Source: Selaginella moellendorffii
Taxonomy: Eukaryota > Streptophyta > Lycopodiopsida > Selaginellales > Selaginellaceae
DNA: 64,000 bases
Direction: 5' to 3'
NCBI RefSeq assembly: GCF_000143415.4
Contig: NW_003314294.1
Coordinates: 1,168,013-1,232,012 of the forward strand
In this document: positions 54,567 through 64,000 of the stretch, piece after piece
Layout: each line of letters begins with the position of its first letter
Numbering within the stretch: the first letter of the stretch is position 1
Notes under the pieces: generated by a model
Told to the model about the DNA's origin: nothing
Databases searched by the model: none
The model's input: the letters and a program-made list of their open reading frames with translations, nothing else
Made by a program: the position numbers and the translations under genes

Positions 54567-56204
54567 TGTGAGACACAAAATCCCTAGACCCCAAAGTGGA
54601 GCCGGAAGGGCGCCACGTGGTAGTGGCTGAAGCGAAAGCCAAACAAGTGTAACACGTTTGGACTAAAAGCTCTAACTTGAAAAGGTCGAGAGTGGGAGTG
54701 GAACTCCCAATGAAGTGCTCGAGGAATAAGCACGAAGCGAGCAATAAGCAAGGCTCCAAAAAGGGACCCAAAAGGACCAACGCATGACACGTGGAAGTGT
54801 CCGAGAAGGACCCCGAGATGGAGTCCGAGATGGAGTCCGAGGTGGAGTCTGAGGTGGAGTCCGAGGTGGACCCGAGATGGATCCGAGATTGAGTCTGAGA
54901 CGGACCTGAGACGGACTCCGAGATGGACCCGAGATGGACCCGAGATGGAGTCCGAGATGGACCCGAGATGGAGTCCGAGATGGAGTCCGAGATGGACCCG
55001 AGATGGAGTCCGAGATGGAGTCTGAGATGGAGTCCGAGATGGACCCGAGATGGAGTCCGAAGTTGAGACCGAGACCGGGGCCGAGACCGGGACCGAGGCC
55101 GGGACCGAGACCGAGACCGAGACCGAGGCCGAGGCCGAGGCCGAGACCAAGTCTGAGTCCGAGTCCGAGTCCGAGTCCGAGTCCGAGGCCGAGTCCGAGT
55201 CCGAGCCTGAGAGGGTGAAAGTCCAAAGCGTTCGTCTCCCAGACCCTGGGGGGTTTGGTGAGCTCCAAAAGTATAGTAGGGAGGACTGCAGTGGAGCCAA
55301 TTTGGCCAAGAAAGGCCAGTTTGGCCCAGGAAGGCCAGACCCAGTGTTGGGTGATGAGCTGCCCACTGTGAAGTCCAAGACTAGAGTGAACACAGACCGA
55401 CAAGCGGGGCAGCTTGGTGAAGTGTTCAAGAGCCGGCTCCAGTTCCCCTGGGAGATCGACTGGCCGATGCTCCCAGTCCAAGTGTGGGTGGCACTACCTA
55501 CTTGGATACCTGTCGTGGCTCAACGGAACCTCGCTCTAAGCCCATGGCTAGAGCACCTAAAGGCGAAAGGCGGGGAAAGTACCCATGAGGCTTGCGTAAG
55601 GCCATGGTGTTCCGAAATGTTGTCCCAAAGTCCCAGACTGTGGAAAGGAAGAGGAGTAGCCCTCTGGTGTGGTGACAAAGGACACGGTCACCCAGTGAGG
55701 AAGTCCCAGAAGACAGTTGGACTTAGAGGTCGGGCCTGCGGGCCTTGATCCAGTGGCAGTGTTGGTGAACACGGCCATCGACAGAGAGGGACTTGGTGGG
55801 GACCGGAAAAGAGATATTGGGGAAGGTTATTCCTTAAGTCTACAAGCATCCTAAGGATGCTAAGGAGTGGATCTGGGATGATCACTCATGGATGGATGGC
55901 CTAGTCTATGAGAGACGGGATTGCAATGTAGGTGGTGTTGGACCACCGGTGTGACCAAGGTGAATAGGTATGGCCTCAGCGTAATGGGCCGATATGTCGG
56001 TGGTACCTTGGGGTGTCGATCATGGGATCAGACGCGTGGAGCACTTAGACCAAGTGCAAAGGTTGAGTGGCATGGATGCCATTCTCGGGGCTAGCAAGCC
56101 CCAAGTCCTAACTGGGACTTGTGGAGGTTGTGAATGAGACTCCTCCAAGTGGTCGGAGGTGTGATTAAGTGATTAAAGTAAAATGGAAAAATTAGTCTTT
56201 TACA
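54567..56204 (+). repeat. Right LTR of the LARD-like element
   Basis: 1,638 bp, nearly identical to the left LTR outside the tandem array. Ends AGTCTTTTACA, followed by the ATGGA target duplication. Confidence 0.9.
54805..55213 (+). repeat. Tandem array in the right LTR
   Basis: Same unit types as 49,165-49,555 but with a different count of GAGATGGAGTCC-type units and fewer terminal GAGTCC hexamers. Confidence 0.85.
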
Positions 56205-57578
56205 ATGGACGTCCCCTCCGAGTGGATCATCGTCGTGTATGGCTGCCACCCTCAAGTTCTCGCCAAGATGATGGAGCTCGCCAGTGGCCGCGACAAGACT
56301 GTGTGGGACATCGACAAGTTTCCACACATCCGCACCGAAGCTTTGGAGCTCGTCCGCAATCTCTTGCGCTGGGAGCCGAAAGACGACAGTTATCCAACGA
56401 GACAAGAGACCTTGTTTGTTACCGCCTGGGATGCCATGGAATGGATGAACCTGTTCGAGATCTTCCGGTGTCTCCACACGTCAACTCTCCAGGAGCTAAG
56501 TTCAAGCCGCGCATTACCTCCTCTGATAGAGGAAGTTGTGACAGAGCACAGAACTCTCAAGCTGAGGGGCAAGCTTGCCAGCCTTTGGGGCCTCCACGCT
56601 CTCGTCTTCTACGGCAGAGCTACCTGCGATTCAAGGAGCTGCTACTTCTAGAGCCCGACATGGCCCCGTTTGTGGAACTCGCAAAGATGGTGCTGGTGCT
56701 GACTGACTGGGACAACGTTGTTGGCTTCGACTCTTGCGACAAGAACAGGAAACTCGAGAAGTTTGATGCGCAAGAGCTCGTGAGCATCCCCGCGCTGCCG
56801 CTGGATACCGCCCTCTCCCGTTGCTGGAACGTCGGTGACATTGCGAATGCAGCTCTTCCTTGGATTGTGAGCAAGGATGGCAAGCACAGGATCCTTCTCG
56901 CCATGGACCTGGACACTGGCGAGGGAGCCGCGCTCGTCGTCGCCATGGCTGTGGAGCACTTTGAGGGGCAGCGTCCACAGGTGGAGGTGATTAGCGTCGT
57001 CGTTTTCACGTCATGGACATCCGAGTGAGGCGATCTGAATCTCCTGTCTCGCCCAGCACTCCGGACAGCGAGTTTATCAACGCATGCAAGTCATGCGGCC
57101 AAGTCGAGAGAGTGGAGTCAAGACGGGATCGCGTCAGGGACGTGTTCTACCACCGATCAAGATGGCAGAAAGAAGATGCAGATCACGGTGACCCGCTCCA
57201 CTGCGCTGCTGCTGGTTTCTCTTCGATTGCTATCTTTTTACACTCATTGCCAAGGAGAGGAGGAGGTGAAGCTCGCTAGGGATGGCTTCGATTGTCTAGT
57301 AAGCTACTTGAGGTGGGTTTTCTTCGCGTTTATATGATCTTTAATGTGATCGTCGTGATGGTATCACTCACAGGAGCAATGAGGAAGAGAACGTCCATGG
57401 GCCCTTCCTGGACAACGACATCTTATATCGCAGCGCTCATGAGACGGTCGAGTGGTTTGCGGTGGCTCTATGGCCTGGAACCAAGGTCCTGTTTGTCACA
57501 TTGCCACAGCAGCGGCCAAGGCAGCAAGTCAAGGCCCAAATCGCTGGCATTGGTGATTTGCCACTCTGGTTTACGTGA
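56205..57578 (+). pseudogene. Unknown gene, 3' fragment after the LTR insertion
   Basis: Resumes as MDVPSEWIIVVYGCHPQVLA and ALELVRNLLRWEPKDDSYPT. It shifts frame near 56,610 to SYLRFKELLLLEPDMAPFVE, ALPLDTALSRCWNVGDIANA and LLAMDLDTGEGAALVVAMAV (to about 57,000). Later exons give ARDGFDCLVSYLR joined across a GTGGGT intron (about 57,315-57,373) to SNEEENVHGPFLDNDILYRS, and WFAVALWPGTKVLFVTLPQQ, ending with TGA at 57,576-57,578. DLDTG occurs in both fragments, so the two halves may hold related repeats. I do not recognise the family. Confidence 0.5.
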
Positions 57579-58852
57579 TCACACTACTCTCTCGGAGGTA
57601 TCATTGTTTAATTACTTTTTCCTTTCCATACAATCCAAGTTCGTTATTGCTTGTACCTGGGAAAGCATTAAATATACATATATAAATACAAACTAAATCA
57701 TTGTCAATCTAAAGTATATTCCCTTCATGGTGTCATTGCCTTTGAATCTCTGGCGGCTTAATTTTTGCTTCCCCATTCTTAAGCTTGAGGTCAAAACAGT
57801 GAGATGTTGCTTGAACACAGGGCACTCTTGGCATCTTCACCCAGAGCTGTGTCCTCCACAACAGCAGCTCGTCCAGAGGCTGCCTTTTGCAGGCCGAGGA
57901 TAGAAGAAAATGCCCAGCAACAAGCCATCAAAGCAGTGCCATCGACATCTAGTGATTGTGGCAAAGCTCCAGCTCACATCAACATGATCACAACTTATGA
58001 GGAAGTACCCCAAGCACAGAAGAAACAGATTGCAATAGCAACACGGGCTCAGAAGAAGACCACAGCTGTCCAGGAGTTAGACAATGCCACTAATGATGCT
58101 CCAATGATGCTCATTTACTCCAGTTTTTCCACTTGATCCAGAACATTAGAAGGTCTTCCATTTGCAGCAGGAGACACAGCAGCAAACTCCATCCAATACT
58201 TAGTCTCCCTCTCACTCAGAAATCTCTTGTGTGTGGCTTCAGGAATCAAGCAACGATTGAAGGTGATGGCCAGAGAGTCTGTCCTGGCTCTTTCTCCTAC
58301 TCTACTAGCACGTTCAGTCCAGGCTGTGAGCACAAGGGCATCCTCAGATCCTGGAGCATTAATCATTCCCGCAAAGGTGATGAACATGGAAATTTATACA
58401 ACACTTATCTTTCTGGAGCTTGCCTAATATGTCTGCTTCAACATCTCCCCATACTTCTCAGTCTTGAGTAGTTGGCATTTGCTATGACATCCCCATATTT
58501 TTGCCTTCTCCAGCAATGTGGGCATTCTTCAGAGCCTTTCCCACACTAACACTCTTCAGCCTCCAGCTGCTAGCCAGCTGAAGTCTCACATTTCTTCAAC
58601 ATGGACAACGAGGACATGTTTCTACTAGAAGCCTCAAGGCATGGAGGTCTTTTGCAAGCTTGAGCTACTACTCTTACTGTTGCTGGAGAAGAGTCTTGAA
58701 CTTAGCAAGTGGGTTTTTCACTGATGCAAGTATTTACTCTAGTGTTGGTTGGAAAAATTGCTATGGTTTGATAGTGTGAGCAATAATATAGGGATGTTCT
58801 ATAAGAGAGATTTGCATAAGCTTCATAGTGAAAGACACTCCCAGCTTCCAAA
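57579..58852. other. Spacer with weak open frames
   Basis: Open stretches at 57,804-58,136 (plus) and 58,115-58,387 (minus, TTG-initiated or ATG) look protein-like in composition but carry no recognised domain and overlap each other. They may be parts of a transposon into which the next element inserted. No call. Confidence 0.3.
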
Positions 58853-58960
58853 ACATGACATCAACCATGGGAATATTCTAAGAATATTCCATAGCCTGTG
58901 GGATTTAAGGCCGTAACACTTAAAGTGTTGGGAGGTGGGTTCATTCTCTTGTTTGTTTCA
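58853..58960 (+). repeat. 5' LTR remnant of the second gypsy element
   Basis: GGGAATATTCTAAGAATATT and GTGGGATTTAAGGC match 62,041-62,139 of the 3' LTR. The upstream two thirds of the LTR are absent. Ends TTTCA. Confidence 0.75.
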
Positions 58961-58961
58961 T

Positions 58962-58973
58962 TGGTATTGGAGC
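58962..58973 (+). other. Primer binding site of the second gypsy element
   Basis: TGGTATTGGAGC one base after the LTR end, close to the initiator methionine tRNA complement TGGTATCAGAGC. Confidence 0.75.
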
Positions 58974-58989
58974 AACACATTCTTTTAGG

Positions 58990-59960
58990 GATGGTGGGTG
59001 AGCAAGATATTGATCCTCATGAGGAGTATGGTGTTAGTGATGATAGCTATAACAATGAAGAAGAGACTTTTGATGATGTCATTGTGCAGCAAGGATGCCA
59101 AATTTTTAAGGTTCAGAGAGACATAAAGGAAGTTAAAGATTTTATCAATCTCATTAAGGATTTCTTATTTTGCATGGTAAATCAATCTTATGTCCGTGAT
59201 TACCATTGGTATGTTAAACATGTTAAGGATTATGGTATCATAAAATGTAAATCATCACCAGATGTTTGTAATAGTCAAAAGGTTGATTCTTGGTTGGAAT
59301 TGTGGGAAAATTGCTAGTTTCACAATCCTTGTGAGGATAAAGTGAAGATAAATTTCTTTGTGATGAAGCTTACAGGCCATGCTTCTTCGTGGTGGAAGAA
59401 CTATATCAAAGTTAATATGAAACTGACTTCTTGGACTGATTTGACAAAAGTTTTCCACACTTTGTTTGTCAAAAAGTTTGAAGAGGTTGATTTCGTGAAC
59501 TAACTGTTAAAGATCTAGCAGGGGACTTTGTCTTTGGATGTGTATGCCCGCAAGTTCTATGATCTTTGCCTCAGTCTCATGGGCACCTATAATGAGTTGC
59601 TAAAGGTGCAATGTTTCATTAAAGGATTGAATTTAGTGGATGTGTAGTAGAAGGTCAAGAATTCCAGCAACATTGACTGATGCTATCACTAAGGCTCAAA
59701 TCTTTTTGCCCAAACTGTCAGTCAACTCGGTCAATTTTAGTCAACGGGATGGTCTATGGGGTGGTCAACATGATGACCACAATGCTTTATATTCGGGGAA
59801 GAAACAACTATTGTTCCATTGTGGCTCAAAGAATGAAGATGGTAGTGAAGCTATGAAACTTTGTTTGGACTAGTGAGAGAAAGACAAAATGGAGGGCAAT
59901 TGTTTTCGTTGCCATAGGGTTGGACATCAGAGCAAGGATTGTTTTGAAGGGGTCAATAAA
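58990..59960 (+). pseudogene. gag and zinc knuckle of the second gypsy element
   Basis: An acidic start (MVGEQDIDPHEEYG) is followed by a gag core with FFVMKLTGHASSWWKNYIKV, SLDVYARKFYDLCLSL and VQCFIKGLN. It ends with a CCHC knuckle CFRCHRVGHQSKDC at about 59,903-59,944. Interrupted by several stops. Confidence 0.8.
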
Positions 59961-59969
59961 TGATAAAGT

Positions 59970-60310
59970 GACTGTGGTGGAAATTATAAACAATGATGTG
60001 AGTGATAGTGTTTTTGGGGTTGTATTGCTTCAAATTAAACATTCTCTCGCATTCATGAGCCATAAGTTTGATGCCATACAGTAAAATTAACCTACTCACA
60101 ACAAGGAGTTGATTGCTACTGTGAAGGAATGGCAACATTATCTATATGGATTGGACCTCCATATAGACTTAAATCATCAGTCTCTCCAAATGTGGATCTT
60201 CAAGGTTGCCTTGCTCGTTGGTAAAAGTTTCTGCAGGAAATGTTTATTAAGATTTGGTACAAGCATGGAGGTGACAATAAGGTGGCTAATGCATTATCTA
60301 GGATGGTAAA
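59970..60310 (+). pseudogene. RNase H-like remnant of the second gypsy element
   Basis: Reading through stops: LAFMSHKFDAIQ, THNKELIATVKEWQHYLYG and DLNHQSLQ match the C-terminal half of gypsy RNase H and the tether. It joins gag directly, marking the deletion of protease and reverse transcriptase. Confidence 0.75.
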
Positions 60311-61613
60311 TTTTATCTCGTTTGTGAAGCTATCCAGCAATCTCTTGGATGAGCTTAAGGAGTTTACTGACTTCGACTCCTTTATCACTGATATTTGCGT
60401 GAAGGTTTTGTTGAGGGACACCTCTACAGATTTGAAGGGTGACAAGTTTGTGTCATTCAAGATACGAGATGGAATCCTGGTGAAGAAGGAATGTGTAGTG
60501 GTTCCTTGTGTTGACAAACTCATTAAACGGATTTTAGTTGAGTGTCATGATGTGCCAAGTGCTGGACATCTGGGGGTATTGAGAATGTATATGTTGGTGA
60601 AGAAGCATTTCTTTTGGCCTAGGATGAAATTAGATGTTGAGAAGTATATACATGGTTGTTTGACCTACCAGACGGTCAAAGTTGATCATTAGAAGCTCAC
60701 TAGCCTCTATCATCTTTTACGTGTACCTGAGAATAAGTGGGATAGCATCTCGATGGACTTTATCACTGGTTTGCCTAAAACCTTTCAAAGAAATGATGCT
60801 ATTTCGGTTGTTGTGGATCGTTTGACAAAGATGGTTCACTTCTTCCCTGTGAAGATGATAATAAAAGCTTCTGAACTTGCTCAATTGTTTGTAGACCAAT
60901 TATTTAATCTCTATGGTTTGCCGGGTGATATTGTGAGTAATCGGGATCCCAAATTCACGTCCAAGTTTTGGCAAACAGTCTTTGAGAAGCTAGAGACTAA
61001 ACTGAGCATGAGTAGTGGTGAACATCCACAATCTGATGGGCAAATAGAGCACATGAATCAGCTATTAGAAGATATGCTAAGGTCTTTTGTGGGAAACTTG
61101 ACTCGACAGGGAGTATAGGAGAAGTACTTGCCTTTGCTTCAGTTTGCTCACAATAGTGCTCATCAATCAGCTATTGGCATGTCTCCCTTCATGGCAATGT
61201 ATGGCTATGAGCCTAGGTCTCTTGTGAGTTTAAATTTGGCTTTGGTTCAAGTACCTCATGCTTGTGATTTCTTGGAGGATATGCAAGACAAGTTTGAGTT
61301 GGTAAAGTTGAACATGAAGCAAGCTCAAGAGCAAGACAAAAGATTGGCTGATAAGCATCATCATCATCAAGAATACAAAGTTGATGACAAGGTTTTCCTT
61401 AAGTTGTCGGATGCACAACAATTTTTGAAAGGAGGTGGTAGTGCTAAGTTGTCTCTATGGTATTGTGGGCCTTGGACAATTTTACAGCGTGTGAGGGATC
61501 TTGCATACACTTTGGACTTGCCAGCTAGTTTGAAGATTAATCCAACGTTCCATGTGAGCAAGTTTAAAGCATGTTTGCACTTTGGTGATATCGTGGATCA
61601 GTCCATCATCTAG
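60310..61613 (+). pseudogene. Integrase and GPY/F module of the second gypsy element
   Basis: Frames 60,310-60,692, 60,753-61,118 and 61,128-61,613 give a zinc-binding segment (ECHDVPSAGHLGVLRMYMLV, CLTYQTVK), the DDE core (MDFITGLPKT, VSNRDPKFTSKFW, EHPQSDGQIEHMNQ with the catalytic Glu kept) and a C-terminal part with FAHNSAHQSAIGMSPFMAMY and NPTFHVSKFKACL. Stops separate the frames. Confidence 0.87.
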
Positions 61614-61792
61614 GTCCCAATATTTTTGCTCAAAGATTGGTGAAAATACACTGGAAAACAACTAGGGAATTGTTGGTTTAGTGGAATGGTTATTCCATAG
61701 ATCAAGCTACATGGGAAATTGAGGATGATATGAAGAGAATGTTTCCAAGTTTTGGTTATGACTTGGATGACATTCCTGAAGAAGGGGAGAAT
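61614..61792 (+). pseudogene. Chromodomain remnant and polypurine tract
   Basis: Reading through one stop: VKIHWKTTRELLV, then WNGYSIDQATWEIEDD, the end of a chromodomain. The polypurine tract precedes the 3' LTR. Confidence 0.7.
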
Positions 61793-62139
61793 TGAGTTCT
61801 ATAGCCATATTGCTATATAATTTGAGCTGTTTGTTTTATTCTCATTCTCTTGTTTCCATGACCGTATTGTCATGTGAGAAAGCCGTATTGCTTTCTTTCT
61901 TTCATGGCTGTTTGTTGCAACATTAGTGTTGTCATTTGCACATCTTTTCTCTATGGCTGTATTGCCTTGGACTCCCTTCATGTGAGGCTCATTTAGCTTC
62001 TCAAGGCTGCCATATGTGGCTGGAGAATGACACAAACCATAGGAATATTCTAAGAATATTCCATGGCTTGTGGGATTTAAGGCTGTAACGCCTTAAGGGT
62101 TGGGAGGTTGGCCTAGGGTTCGCTCTCCTATTCATTTCA
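61793..62139 (+). repeat. 3' LTR of the second gypsy element (347 bp)
   Basis: Begins TGAGTTCTATAGCC right after the polypurine tract and ends TTCATTTCA. Contains an unusual run of short CATGGCTGTATTGC-like units at about 61,850-61,970. Confidence 0.75.
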
Positions 62140-64000
62140 AAACATCTCAAACTTGGCAGCATAAGCATACATGTTAAGGCATTTTTGCATCATTGCTTCA
62201 CCATCGAGCTTGAGGCCTTGTTAGATGTAAGCTGAGACGCCAGTGTGGCCTTAGATTCTGATATAATTGAAGATTGATTCATTGCCAAAACTAAAAAACA
62301 TATTGTACAAGCTACTACAATGGGATCTCATGAGAGAACATTCTCTTAAAGGATGTGAGCAGTGCCTCAAAGTCTTGTTTCTCCTTTAGCTCTAACACAA
62401 GCACCCAACATCGTGCTCAGCCACATATGGATAATGAGAATTCTTCACACTTGGTGATGTCATCCATGACATGGTTGCTGGAGCAATATCATGAGAATGC
62501 AACTATGTGATTGTTCACCAAGATCCCAATGCCTAGCTCAAAGAGAGGCAGCTCCAACCCTTGCTACATAACATGGATGGTGCATGCAAGTGGCAATGGT
62601 GGTGGCTGTGCCATTCCTTGTTGATTTTCTACTATTGATGGTGGTCTGGAACTCCTAGCAGGTCTTGATTGCTTCATGATGCAAACTCCTTGTTTCGGTA
62701 TCTGTGTTAGATGAGGAGGATTCACTTGCCATTGCAGTGTAGTAATCGAACTTGAGAAAACTTGCTATACATTATGAGGTCTGAAAACAACACTTTGTAA
62801 ACATATGGGGTCCAAACTAGCATGCAAACATTGAATTGCTGCAAATGCCCAATGGTGGAACAAGTGAGAAGAACCATTCTTAGGATTCTGATGAAGACCT
62901 CCTACTGTGGATGTTGGTTTTGCCCTCAAATTGGCTCTATTAATGGCTAGGGCGATACTCTCCACTTTCAAGAAAAGAACATTGAAAGAAAATCTCTCTA
63001 ACTATGTGAAAATGCCACTCAAACTTGTTGTCACATACAAGACAAAGACAATGGATTTGTATGGATGAAATTCACAACCAAATGGGCTTGGACTCAAAAA
63101 AATGTTCTCTATGCATAGATAAAGAAAATCTAAAAATGCATTGTGCTTTACTCTCAAAACAATGGGAAATACTCACTCACAACAAAGTAGGATGTTATTC
63201 TCACTAGAAACCTCACTGGAAACTAGAGGCAAAAATCTATCTAGTATGCATAACAAGGCTGCTCATACAGTTTTCAGACTTCATATAGATTTTAGTGTGT
63301 TAAGCTCTGTATAATTTTCTTATCTAATTTCAGATAAATATTTATAGTTTTTTTAAAACTCTGGTGCAGCAATACATGTTTTCATATGGTTATTTTACAT
63401 AATTTTTTATAACTCATACAGTGTACAGTTTTTCATATAATATAGTTCAATAATATATTGTTCGATCCAGTTATCCAAATAGTTTTCTAAAGCTTATTCA
63501 CTATATGATTTTCAATATAGATTATAGTGTAATTAATCCATTGGAAAAGTAAACTAAGTTAGTAAAAGCCATAACATAAACTAGTAGTACACACCTCATA
63601 AAATGCCTACACTCTAGCTGAAGTTATTAAACATATTAAATCTGAAAACTAAGTATTAAAACCAGTACAAAATCTATATAATTATACATATGTGTTAGTC
63701 ACAAAAGAAATACTTACCTTTACCAGTCTATGAAGCAATGAAATCTTTTATGTTTGATAAGCTCTATTTGCAATACTATTTTCCTAATTTTTCTAAGTTT
63801 TACTAACTTTTGGCTTCATATGTACCTCCACACTTCACTGATACTTCTTGTCCCCTAGTGGATATCTTGTATCCAACTACATCAACTTGAAAACTCATAG
63901 TGTGTGGTAGGTGGCATTATATTCAAACATGAAAAAGATTAAAACATCTTTATATTAGAAAGACTAAAACTTACTAAATCATTTCACTCTATAGTTTTGA
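62140..64000. other. AT-rich flank without recognised genes
   Basis: The minus strand between about 62,150 and 62,760 has protein-like pieces (QGLKLDGEAMMQKCLNMYAY, LKEKQDFEALLTSFKRMF) that could be a broken gag or gene, but frames do not join. From 63,240 the sequence is very AT-rich with repeated ATATAGATT(T/A)TAGTGT words. No gene call. Confidence 0.35.

Larger units (their letters stand above)
48929..56204 (+). mobile_element. Non-coding LTR retrotransposon (LARD-like), 7.3 kb, with intact LTRs and TSD
   Basis: LTRs at 48,929-50,550 and 54,567-56,204 begin TGTGAGACAC and end TTACA. Both flanks carry ATGGA (48,924-48,928 and 56,205-56,209), a perfect 5-bp target duplication. A tRNA-iMet-like primer site follows LTR 1, and a G-rich GGGTGGTGGAG precedes LTR 2. 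The 4.0-kb interior has no gag or pol frame of meaningful length, so the element needs proteins in trans. Few substitutions separate the LTRs outside their repeat arrays, suggesting a recent insertion. Orientation follows the primer site. Confidence 0.9.
58853..62139 (+). mobile_element. Second Ty3/gypsy chromovirus, internally deleted and decayed
   Basis: A 5' LTR remnant (58,853-58,960), primer site, gag, zinc knuckle, RNase H remnant, integrase, chromodomain remnant, polypurine tract (GAAGAAGGGGAGAA, about 61,779-61,792) and 3' LTR (61,793-62,139) lie in order on the plus strand. Protease and almost all of the reverse transcriptase are missing between about 59,960 and 60,000. Multiple stops break the frames. 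It is not the same family as the 15-29 kb element: LTR sequence and length differ. Confidence 0.85.

Noticed and set aside
57804-58387. Two overlapping open stretches on opposite strands
   Set aside because: Neither has a recognised domain, splice support or paralogue in the window; left as uncalled.

Overview
This is a nuclear plant window. Most introns are 40-65 bp, intergenic gaps are small in the gene-rich parts, and the families present are plant ones (PPR, DUF604, Ycf20-like, OVATE, ERF, ABCF4, MetAP1 with a zinc finger, Pol III RPC2). Short introns plus heavy nested transposons suggest a lycophyte such as Selaginella. That placement is inference; no marker was searched.

Layout. 1-9.2 kb: the 3' end of an unknown gene; an intact DUF604 fringe-like glycosyltransferase; a broken PPR gene head-to-head with a Ycf20-like chloroplast gene; a broken second DUF604 copy lacking the family intron; and a degraded P-loop/REase gene resembling Crinkler-type effectors. 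9.2-31 kb: an AT-rich transposon block with three nested layers. An old gag gene (about 14.63-15.09 and 29.26-30.06 kb) is split by a Ty3/gypsy chromovirus (15,095-29,261, minus strand, target-site duplication CCATA/CCATG). The 3' LTR of that chromovirus is itself split by a roughly 7.5-kb insert (15,783-23,272) carrying one large multi-exon gene. 31-46.8 kb: a conserved gene island with ABCF4, an OVATE family protein, MAP1A, an ERF repressor, NRPC2 and a secreted bulb-type lectin. 48.4-57.6 kb: an unknown gene split by a 7.3-kb non-coding LTR element with perfect TSDs (ATGGA). 58.8-62.1 kb: a second, deleted Ty3/gypsy element. The rest is AT-rich with no supported genes.

The most unusual item is the gene at 17,219-22,830. 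By sequence logic it joins a ParB-like domain, a region resembling the C-terminal half of a beta-class DNA methyltransferase, acidic and basic linkers, and an FCP1/NIF-like HAD domain without its DxDGT motif. A near-perfect 24-bp palindrome (half-site AATGGCRTGTGG) occurs in intron 1 (three copies) and in four of the nine short introns just before the 3' splice site. It also lies in the gene's flanks, and subterminally in a 295-bp TIR element at 30.5 kb whose ends match the right end of the 7.5-kb insert. This points to an undescribed DNA transposon family with a matching non-autonomous derivative. The gene copy here is decayed: one frameshift and two in-frame stops.

Limits: all calls are from reading sequence. 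No similarity search, splice predictor or structure prediction was run.
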